Assembly: GCF_000454545.1 (NCBI RefSeq)
Contig: NZ_CM002139.1
Coordinates: 3,125,151 to 3,153,469, forward strand
Length of the DNA stretch: 28,319 bases
Reading direction: 5' to 3'
From: Xanthomonas cassavae CFBP 4642
GTDB taxonomy: Bacteria > Pseudomonadota > Gammaproteobacteria > Xanthomonadales > Xanthomonadaceae
The notes under the pieces are model-generated. The model was not told the DNA's origin. It worked only from the letters and a program-made list of their open reading frames with translations, and ran no database searches. Shown one piece after another: positions 23,404 through 28,319 of the stretch. How positions within the stretch are numbered: the first letter of the stretch is position 1; each line of letters begins with the position of its first letter. Made by a program: the position numbers and the translations under genes.

Positions 23404-23874
23404 ATGAACCAACTCACCATCGCCGGCGATGCGCCGGTCATCACCAACAGCGAGATTGCGGAACTGGTCGAGAGGCGGCACGACAACGTCAAGCGGACCA
23501 TCGAGACGCTGGTGCAGCAGGGCGTAATCGTCCGTCCTCAAATGGCGGAGAAGGCCGGTTTCGATTCAATGGGCCGGCCACGACCGGTCCGCGTGTTTCA
23601 CTTCGCCGGCGAGCAAGGCATGCGCGACAGCCTGGTGGTGGTGGCGCAGCTGTCACCGGAGTTCACCGGGCGCCTCGTTGACCGCTGGCAGGAGCTGGAG
23701 CGCCGCGTCGCCGCGCCGGCGATGCCATCGGTTGACCTCACCGACCCGACCGCCCTGCGCAGCTTGCTGGCGAGCTACACGGACCGCGTCGGTGGACCGC
23801 CAGCAGGTGCAAGCAGCTTCAATAAAGCTTCTCTGAAAGCCTTCTCTGGCTTGAGAACGAGGTCGGTTCCATGA
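23404..23874 (+). CDS. Rha-family phage regulator, C-terminus altered
   Basis: The 156-residue protein starts with AGGA upstream. Residues about 10-100 match the Rha regulatory domain: ITNSEIAELVERRHDNVKRTIETL, then GRPRPVRVFHFAGEQG and RLVDRWQELERRV. Residues to about 129 (DLTDPTALRSLLASYTDRV) are as in longer relatives, which then continue with an antirepressor-like C-terminal domain. Here the last 28 residues are instead read from sequence that is antisense to the neighbouring minus-strand gene and look random. The gene was probably cut by a deletion at about 23785 and ends at the first stop in the new sequence. Rha proteins regulate lytic growth in phages. Confidence 0.75.
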   Translation: MNQLTIAGDAPVITNSEIAELVERRHDNVKRTIETLVQQGVIVRPQMAEKAGFDSMGRPRPVRVFHFAGEQGMRDSLVVVAQLSPEFTGRLVDRWQELERRVAAPAMPSVDLTDPTALRSLLASYTDRVGGPPAGASSFNKASLKAFSGLRTRSVP

Positions 23875-24338
23875 TTGGTATGAATTCGAACTCGCAGCGT
23901 GCGTACATCCCAACTACTCGTGACAAGCGGCTTGTGCGCAGTCTCGACGTGCATGAGTCCCACAAGCCACTCCGTTCCTGAAGGGTTTGGAACCTGCCAA
24001 CTCGCCGTCTGACCGTCAGAGAGCGGACAAGGCAGCGCGCTGGAATTCGGCAAGTTCCAAGAGTTGAGAATGGCGTGCCTTTTCTTGTAAATGCCCGTGT
24101 GCATGGAGATGTTGCTGATGACCGTGGCTCGAGTTCCCACGTTCGTAACAGAGAAGGAAACCACGTCCTCGTGATGGCCACCGCCTACAAGGACGCGCAG
24201 GCCGCAGTATCCGCGCAGCTTGATCCTCTCCCCATGTTTGGCGAGCCATATTGCAACGATCGCCGCGGTCAAAGAGCCAATACCGGAAACCCAGTCGGCG
24301 ACTGAGCCCCAATCGATGCCGGACACAAGCTCTGCCAT
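23775..24338 (-). CDS. membrane-anchored cargo protein of unknown function
   Basis: The 187-residue protein has AAGGGG eight bases before its ATG. One hydrophobic helix lies near residues 15-33 (VADWVSGIGSLTAAIVAIWLA), followed by a basic segment (KHGERIKLRGYCG). The remaining 140 residues have beta-rich alternation (LRVLVGGGHHEDVVSFSVTN, VGTRATVISNISMHTG, TASWQVPNPS), as in single-pass proteins with a small beta-sandwich. No enzyme motif is seen. It lies on the strand opposite to the other late genes and directly beside attR, a common place for accessory cargo such as anti-phage genes in satellites. It overlaps the rha-like gene tail to tail by 100 bases. Confidence 0.7.
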   Translation of the reverse strand: MAELVSGIDWGSVADWVSGIGSLTAAIVAIWLAKHGERIKLRGYCGLRVLVGGGHHEDVVSFSVTNVGTRATVISNISMHTGIYKKRHAILNSWNLPNSSALPCPLSDGQTASWQVPNPSGTEWLVGLMHVETAHKPLVTSSWDVRTLRVRIHTNHGTDLVLKPEKAFREALLKLLAPAGGPPTRSV

Positions 24339-24356
24339 GGTGCACCCCTTCGCGTT

Positions 24357-24376
24357 TTGCAGGATGGTTGCAGGAC
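24357..24376 (+). repeat. putative integrase arm-type sites, right
   Basis: TTGCAGGATGGTTGCAGGAC shares 17 of 20 bases with 15193-15212 at the other end and has the same two TTGCAGG units with identical spacing. It lies about 65 bases inside attR. Confidence 0.6.
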
Positions 24377-24382
24377 AACAAA

Positions 24383-24405
24383 AAAGCCGACCAATGGCCG
24401 GCTTT
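24383..24405 (-). terminator. terminator downstream of tRNA-Val
   Basis: AAAGCCG (24383-24389) pairs with CGGCTTT (24399-24405). On the minus strand the stem is followed by a run of T residues. It is placed to end the tRNA-Val transcript, and since it lies inside the element it must have been supplied by it on integration. Confidence 0.7.
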
Positions 24406-24441
24406 CTTCGTCTCCACTTTTCGCCCTCTTTTCAGGGGCTT

Positions 24442-24489
24442 GAGTGGTGGGCGGTACAGGGTTCGAACCTGTGACCCCTACCATGTCAA
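24442..24489. repeat. attR: 3' part of the intact tRNA-Val
   Basis: These 48 bases are identical to 15050-15097. At this end the 5' half of the tRNA follows, so the gene is complete and its 3' part is supplied by the element. Confidence 0.93.
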
Positions 24490-24519
24490 GGTAGTGCTCT
24501 ACCGCTGAGCTAACCGCCC
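24445..24519 (-). tRNA. tRNA-Val(GAC)
   Basis: The 75-nt gene includes the encoded CCA. The acceptor stem GGGCGGT pairs with ACCGCCC. The anticodon arm is CTACC-TTGACAT-GGTAG with anticodon GAC, and the T arm contains GGTTCGAACCC. The cloverleaf is complete. It is the integration target of the element on its left and lies 98 bases after the uvrB stop codon. Confidence 0.96.
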
Positions 24520-24617
24520 GAATCCTGCGTCAGCATTGCGCTGTGCAGGGCGCGCATTCTAGCGCAGGGTTTTACCGACCACAAGCCCTATTGCACCTGC
24601 AGGGCGAGCTATCTGCC

Positions 24618-26639
24618 CTACCCAAGGCTGGCAGCCTTCAACTTCTGGATCTGGTCGCGAATCTGGGCTGCCGCCTCGAATTCGAGATCCTTGGCGTGCT
24701 GGTACATCTGTTGCTCCAGGCTCTTGAGCTTGCCGGCAATCTCCGCAGGCTTCATCGCGCGATAGTCGGGGGTCTCTTCGGCAATCTGGCGCGACTTCGA
24801 GCGCCCCTTGCCGGCCTTCTTCTCGGCCGCATCCTCGCGCGCGCCCTCCATGATGTCGGAGATCGGGCGCGCCACGGACTTGGGCGTGATGCCGTGTTCG
24901 AGGTTGTACTCGACCTGCTTCTCGCGGCGGCGATCGGTCTCGTCGATCGCCGCCTGCATCGAACGCGTGATCTTGTCGGCATACAGGATGGCCTTGCCGC
25001 GCAGATTGCGTGCGGCGCGGCCGATGGTCTGGATCAGCGAGCCCGTCGAGCGCAGGAAGCCCTCCTTGTCCGCATCCAGGATCGCCACCAGCGACACCTC
25101 CGGCATGTCCAGACCTTCGCGCAACAGGTTGATGCCGACCAGCACGTCGAACTTGCCCAGGCGCAGGTCGCGGATGATTTCCACACGCTCCACCGTGTCG
25201 ATGTCCGAGTGCAGGTAGCGCACGCGGATGCCGTGCTCGCCCAGGTATTCGGTGAGATTTTCGGCCATGCGCTTGGTCAGCGTGGTGACCAGCACGCGAT
25301 CGCCGAGCTTGATGCGCTCGTGCACCTCGGACATCAGGTCGTCGACCTGGGTACCGACCGGGCGGATCTCGACCACCGGATCGATCAGACCGGTCGGCCG
25401 CACCACCAGCTCGGTGATCTCGCCGGCGGATTCGCGCAGCTCATACGGACCAGGCGTTGCAGACACGTAGATGCTACGCGGCGAGCGCGCCTCCCACTCT
25501 TCGAAGCGCAGCGGCCGGTTGTCCAGCGCCGACGGCAGCCGGAAGCCGAACTCCACCAGCGTTTCCTTGCGCGAACGGTCGCCCTTGTACATCGCGCCGA
25601 TCTGCGGAATGGTCACGTGGGATTCGTCGATGACCAGCAATGCGTCCGGCGGCAGGTAGTCGAACAGGGTCGGCGGCGGCTCGCCCGGCGCCTTGCCGGT
25701 AAGGTGCCGCGAGTAGTTCTCGATGCCGTTGCAGAAGCCCACTTCGGCCATCATCTCCAGATCGAACTGGGTACGCTGCGCCAGGCGCTGCGCCTCCACC
25801 AGCTTGTTCTGGGAATACAGCTGCTCCAGACGCTCCTTCAGCTCCTCCTTGATGGTATCCACGGCGCTGAGCGTGCGCTCGCGCGTGGTGGCGTAGTGCG
25901 TTTTGGGGTAAACGGTATAGCGCTGCAGCTTGCGCAGGGTTTCGCCGGTCAACGGGTCGAACAGGGTCAGCTGCTCGACGTCGCCATCGAACAACTCGAT
26001 CCGCAAGGCCTCGGTATCCGACTCGGCCGGAAACACGTCCACCACCTCCCCGCGCACGCGGAACGCGCCGCGGGTGAGCTCGAATTCGTTGCGGGTGTAC
26101 TGCAGGTCGGTGAGGTGCCGGATCAACTGACGCTGATCGATATGCTCGCCGATCGACAGGATCAGGCGCAGCGACAAGTAATCTTCGGGCGCCCCCAGAC
26201 CGTAGATCGCCGACACCGTCGCAACCACCAGCGAGTCGCGACGCGACAGCAAAGTCTTCGTCGCCGACAGGCGCATCTGCTCGATGTGCTCGTTGATCGA
26301 ACTGTCCTTCTCGATGAAGGTATCCGACGACGGCACGTAGGCCTCGGGCTGGTAATAGTCGTAGTAGCTGACGAAGTACTCGACTGCATTGTTCGGGAAG
26401 AACGACTTGAATTCGCCGTACAACTGCGCCGCCAGCGTCTTGTTGGGCGCCATCACCAGGGTCGGCTTCTGCACCTGCTGCACGACATTGGCGATGGTGT
26501 AGGTCTTGCCCGAACCGGTCACCCCCAACAAGGTCTGCTTGGCCAGGCCAGCCTCGAAGTTGGCCACCAGCTTCTCGATGGCAGCGGGCTGGTCGCCGGC
26601 TGGAGAGTATGGGGAGACGAGTTCAAAGCGGTCGGTCAT
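24618..26639 (-). CDS. uvrB: UvrB, nucleotide excision repair helicase
   Basis: From the ATG at 26639 ([20 protein letters not shown]) the protein has 673 residues, the usual UvrB length; a longer frame to 26768 has no support. Walker A is [10 protein letters not shown] at about 39-48. The beta-hairpin that probes damage includes [15 protein letters not shown] at about 92-106. The DExH motif is DESHV near residue 338. The C-terminal UVR domain ([19 protein letters not shown]) contacts UvrC. UvrB verifies DNA lesions after delivery by UvrA and then recruits UvrC for incision. The gene is intact, is divergent from the pseudopilin gene and is followed by tRNA-Val. Confidence 0.97.
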   Translation of the reverse strand: MTDRFELVSPYSPAGDQPAAIEKLVANFEAGLAKQTLLGVTGSGKTYTIANVVQQVQKPTLVMAPNKTLAAQLYGEFKSFFPNNAVEYFVSYYDYYQPEAYVPSSDTFIEKDSSINEHIEQMRLSATKTLLSRRDSLVVATVSAIYGLGAPEDYLSLRLILSIGEHIDQRQLIRHLTDLQYTRNEFELTRGAFRVRGEVVDVFPAESDTEALRIELFDGDVEQLTLFDPLTGETLRKLQRYTVYPKTHYATTRERTLSAVDTIKEELKERLEQLYSQNKLVEAQRLAQRTQFDLEMMAEVGFCNGIENYSRHLTGKAPGEPPPTLFDYLPPDALLVIDESHVTIPQIGAMYKGDRSRKETLVEFGFRLPSALDNRPLRFEEWEARSPRSIYVSATPGPYELRESAGEITELVVRPTGLIDPVVEIRPVGTQVDDLMSEVHERIKLGDRVLVTTLTKRMAENLTEYLGEHGIRVRYLHSDIDTVERVEIIRDLRLGKFDVLVGINLLREGLDMPEVSLVAILDADKEGFLRSTGSLIQTIGRAARNLRGKAILYADKITRSMQAAIDETDRRREKQVEYNLEHGITPKSVARPISDIMEGAREDAAEKKAGKGRSKSRQIAEETPDYRAMKPAEIAGKLKSLEQQMYQHAKDLEFEAAAQIRDQIQKLKAASLG

Positions 26640-26780
26640 GGAGCGGATCTCGGGGGAAGACGGTACGAAATCTCGTAGGTCGATGCCGGTAAAAGTCTGA
26701 CGTTCACTTGAGTGAGGCAGGCGTTTCCTGGCATGCGGCCAACACGGAGACTGCTCGCTCGACCTCAAGGGAGAAGCGCG

Positions 26781-27323
26781 ATGGGAGCAGTGACCCGTTC
26801 GAGCGCGAGAGGGTACACCGCAGTGCAGTTGTTGGTCGTGATGGCGGTCATTGCCGTCACGTCAGCCATCGGCTTGCCGAGCTTCCAGGGCATTCTGGAG
26901 CGGCATCGGGCGACAACCCGAGTGCATTTGCTCACGGCACATCTTGCGATGGCAAGAAGCCTGGCCATTACGCAGCGCGTTCCCATGAGCATGTGCCCAT
27001 CTGCCGATGGGGCAACCTGTCGGCCCGACCGGGTGTGGAGCCAGGGCTGGATCCTGTTCAAGGACCCTGACCGCCACGGACAACCAGCGCAGAGCGCCGC
27101 CATCCTGAGAGTCACCCAGTATCCGGCGACCGGCGATATCGACGTGACCTCGAGCCTTGGCAGGCCTGTCGTGCGGTTCCTTCCCAGCGGCCGAAGCAGC
27201 GGCACCAACATCACCATCAGCCTGTGCAGCAACGCCAAGCGACTCGCAGACGTTGTGATCAACAACGCAGGGAGAGCACGCGCCGTGCGCTACACCATGC
27301 CCACCAACTGCCCGCAGCCATAA
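26781..27323 (+). CDS. fimT: FimT/GspH-type minor pseudopilin
   Basis: The protein has 180 residues from the ATG at 26781 with AAGGGAG upstream. A short basic leader ends in RG, and prepilin peptidase would cut between Gly11 and Tyr12. The mature N-terminal helix is [20 protein letters not shown]. The C-terminal GspH/FimT domain includes [22 protein letters not shown] and [10 protein letters not shown], plus two disulfide-type cysteines. FimT proteins are minor pilins at the tip of type IV pili and help DNA uptake and pilus assembly. Mature residue 5, normally Glu, is Gln here, and residue 1 is Tyr in place of Phe. The gene stands alone, with its own terminator. Confidence 0.85.
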   Translation: MGAVTRSSARGYTAVQLLVVMAVIAVTSAIGLPSFQGILERHRATTRVHLLTAHLAMARSLAITQRVPMSMCPSADGATCRPDRVWSQGWILFKDPDRHGQPAQSAAILRVTQYPATGDIDVTSSLGRPVVRFLPSGRSSGTNITISLCSNAKRLADVVINNAGRARAVRYTMPTNCPQP

Positions 27324-27334
27324 GGCCAAGAAAC

Positions 27335-27364
27335 AAAGAGGCCGCGACTAGTCGCGGCCTCTTT
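27335..27364. terminator. perfect bidirectional terminator
   Basis: AAAGAGGCCGCGACT (27335-27349) and its exact reverse complement (27350-27364) form a 30-bp palindrome, with T residues on the plus side and T-rich sequence on the minus side. It ends the pseudopilin transcript from the left and could end the tRNA-Asn transcript from the right. Confidence 0.9.
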
Positions 27365-27372
27365 TCACATCT

Positions 27373-27448
27373 TGGCGCCCGAAGTTGGACTCGAACCAAC
27401 GACCCCCTGATTAACAGTTAGCGCTACTGAGCTTACGAATCAGCGACT
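27373..27448 (-). pseudogene. degenerate tRNA-Asn(GTT), 3' half preserved
   Basis: The 3' half is good: anticodon loop CTGTTAA (27411-27417), T arm GTTGGTTCGAGTCCAAC, acceptor strand TTCGGGC, G and CCA. The 5' half is not. The D arm lacks about seven bases (GCTCAGTAGCGCT), the 5' side of the anticodon stem pairs badly, and the acceptor 5' strand should be GCCCGAA but is absent. Such a preserved 3' part with a lost 5' part is what remains after integration at a tRNA gene. Confidence 0.7.
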
Positions 27449-27459
27449 TGCCTCACTTA

Positions 27460-27566
27460 TTTTTCCCAGCGGCTGACGCCGGAGGCCTAGTGCGCACGTA
27501 GGCGTCCTGCCATTTTTCCCGGCCCTTGCGGTCACCGGCTTCGCCCTAAATGGCTCAAGAATGCGT
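27460..27566 (-). pseudogene. possible C-terminal gene remnant
   Basis: One frame on the minus strand reads GEAGDRKGREKWQDAYVRTR and then PPASAAGKNK before a stop, with a stop codon directly upstream and no start. The composition looks like real protein, but only about 30 residues are present and no family is recognised. It lies between the degenerate tRNA-Asn and the small gene at 27578 and may be the end of a deleted element gene. Confidence 0.25.
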
Positions 27567-27577
27567 CCTCCGGGCGG

Positions 27578-27874
27578 TCACCTCAGCTCGGATCCTGGCC
27601 TCATGGCGCACTGCCCCATGACGGTGCCACGTCGCCCCTGGTCGAAGCTGCTGCAGTCACGCTGGACAAAGGGTGCGAAGGGTTTGCCAGGCGGCACCGG
27701 CTTTTGGCGCTCCAGCAGCACGTACCACTCGCCAGTGAGTCTCTGCACCAACCTGGCCACCTCTTCACCCTCGAAGAAAAGCGCGGTCGGTGACCCCATC
27801 GCGCCCTGCCAAGGCCTATCCCAGCGGAAGCCAGGCGGCAGCACAGGTTCATCGCCAGCATCGATCTCGCTCAT
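27578..27874 (-). CDS. small phage-element protein, function unknown
   Basis: The 98-residue protein (MSEIDAGDEPVLPPGFRWDRPW, then GSPTALFFEGEEVARLVQRLTGEWYVLLE and the tail PFVQRDCSSFDQGRRGTV) resembles small proteins with the LPPGF-R-W...VARLVQR...W-V-LE pattern that sit beside integrases in xanthomonad prophages and islands. Its role is unknown. The ATG overlaps the stop of the preceding small gene (ATGA), so the two form a coupled pair. No ribosome site of its own is seen. Confidence 0.7.
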   Translation of the reverse strand: MSEIDAGDEPVLPPGFRWDRPWQGAMGSPTALFFEGEEVARLVQRLTGEWYVLLERQKPVPPGKPFAPFVQRDCSSFDQGRRGTVMGQCAMRPGSELR

Positions 27875-28044
27875 GCAGCAGTGACCGACATATATAAGGT
27901 GTGCTGCTGACCACCGTGCTTGTTAGCCAACCGGCTTCCGCGCTCGAGCATGACCACTGCCCGGTCTACCACCCACCAGCGCTTCCCGCCTGCCGCGTAG
28001 ACGGGATCGAGGTTTGCCTGCGGAGCATCGTAGGTCAGCGACAT
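27871..28044 (-). CDS. small phage-element protein coupled to the next gene
   Basis: Fifty-seven residues read MSLTYDAPQANLDPVYAAGG, then KRWWVVDRAVVMLERGSRLA and NKHGGQQHTLYMSVTAA. It ends in an ATGA overlap with the gene at 27578-27874, which supports translation. The composition is regular and the WWVV core suggests a small folded domain. I do not recognise a family. The ribosome site is weak. The region upstream is the AT-rich control segment. Confidence 0.6.
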   Translation of the reverse strand: MSLTYDAPQANLDPVYAAGGKRWWVVDRAVVMLERGSRLANKHGGQQHTLYMSVTAA

Positions 28045-28126
28045 TGCGGGGCAACCGGTCGTAGCGGGAGGTGTGGCAACCCACTCTAGCGCGCCCCAAT
28101 CTCAATTTTTCAGATGACCTTCGGGG

Positions 28127-28220
28127 AAAGGTAATTTAGGTAACCAGCCTATAAAAAGGTGCTTATATTCATATTTATCAATAAATTACGAATATCTTTC
28201 AAAGGTAATTAAAGGGTAAT
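28127..28220. promoter_or_regulatory. AT-rich control region with repeated GGTAA motifs
   Basis: AAAGGTAATT occurs at 28127-28136 and 28201-28210, with the variants AGGTAACC (28138-28145) and AAAGGGTAAT (28211-28220). GGTAA units come in pairs about ten bases apart. The 64 bases between the pairs are very AT-rich (TATAAAAAGG, TTATATTCATATTTATCAATAAATTACG), unlike the GC-rich surroundings. It probably holds promoters and operators for genes on either side. Confidence 0.5.
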
Positions 28221-28311
28221 CCTGATTAGCCCTGACCATCAGCCGCCTGTCGCAGGATCTGCGCCGCGCTGGGTGGATGCTGCTGTCACCTGAAGCCAAC
28301 GAGGTGGCGTG

Positions 28312-28319
28312 ATGAGTAT
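28312..28319 (+). CDS. start of a gene running out of the window
   Basis: An ATG at 28312 follows GAGG at a good distance and overlaps the stop (TGATG) of an open frame that reads SRLSQDLRRAGWMLLSPEAN just before it, which suggests translational coupling. Only the first codons (ATG AGT) are visible, so no identity can be given. The upstream frame has no clear start and is left uncalled. Confidence 0.3.

Larger units (their letters stand above)
15050..24489. mobile_element. integrated phage satellite-like element in tRNA-Val(GAC)
   Basis: The 9.4-kb segment is bounded by exact 48-bp direct repeats of the tRNA-Val 3' part (15050-15097 and 24442-24489), with the integrase gene at the left end facing inward. 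It holds a toxin-antitoxin pair, an Arc/AlpA-type switch, small coupled genes, replication-like genes with iterons, an HK97-type capsid gene, a P27-type small terminase, an Rha-type regulator and a cargo gene. Portal, large terminase, protease, tail and lysis genes are absent. Phage satellites of the capsid-forming PICI type keep capsid and packaging genes and borrow helper tails; this fits in part, but a decayed prophage is the alternative. The integrase frameshift suggests it may no longer excise alone. Confidence 0.85.

Noticed and set aside
24543..26678. A 711-codon open frame on the plus strand opposite uvrB
   Set aside because: It is the antisense shadow of a highly conserved gene in GC-rich DNA; the protein is Arg/His/Leu-rich without any family pattern.
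27224..27421. A plus-strand frame ending in ARSWTRTNDPLINS
   Set aside because: This peptide is the well-known false translation of a tRNA-Asn 3' half.
1..28319. CRISPR array or rRNA genes
   Set aside because: No regularly spaced direct repeats with unique spacers and no rRNA sequence were seen.

Overview
The window looks like a Xanthomonas (Xanthomonadaceae) chromosome. It is GC-rich, and it carries the antibacterial X-type IV secretion system (X-T4SS) in the xanthomonad gene order: a VirB7 with an extra C-terminal domain, and an effector ending in the XVIPCD secretion domain. Species cannot be fixed from the sequence alone.

Left edge (1-363): the start of an IS3-family insertion sequence reading out of the window, then a 195-bp orphan piece of virB4, then the terminator of the T4SS transcription unit.

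T4SS block (384-13870, all on the minus strand): transcription runs virB7-virB8-virB9-virB10-virB11-virB1-virB2-virB3-virB4-virB5-like-virB6, then a DUF4189 secreted protein, a lipoprotein that is probably the immunity protein (X-Tfi), and a peptidoglycan hydrolase effector (X-Tfe) with lysozyme-like, peptidoglycan-binding and XVIPCD domains. Most junctions overlap or are short, so this is probably one long unit ending at the terminator at 332-363. Together the genes make the envelope-spanning machine (VirB7/9/10 core, VirB3/6/8 inner membrane parts, VirB4/11 ATPases, VirB2/5 pilus, VirB1 wall hydrolase), one toxin and its likely antidote. The coupling ATPase virD4 is not in the window. Upstream of virB7 is a leader with several GGA motifs, and further upstream one small ORF of unknown role.

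Integrated element (15050-24489): a 9.4-kb element lies between two exact 48-bp repeats of the 3' part of tRNA-Val(GAC). From left to right it holds a tyrosine integrase broken by a frameshift, a RelE/NadS-type toxin-antitoxin pair, an Arc-like repressor divergent from an AlpA-like regulator across a palindrome-rich switch, a chain of ATGA-coupled small genes, a winged-helix replication-like gene with DNA iterons, an HK97-type major capsid protein, a P27-type small terminase, a shortened Rha-type regulator and a membrane-anchored cargo gene beside attR. No portal, large terminase, head protease, tail or lysis gene is seen. The layout resembles a capsid-forming phage satellite (cf-PICI-like) or a strongly reduced prophage.

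Right side (24445-28319): the intact tRNA-Val, uvrB (minus), a divergent FimT/GspH-type pseudopilin gene with an atypical residue at mature position 5, a perfect bidirectional terminator, a degenerate tRNA-Asn and two small phage-type genes. An AT-rich control region with repeated GGTAA motifs follows, which suggests the edge of a second integrated element running out of the window.
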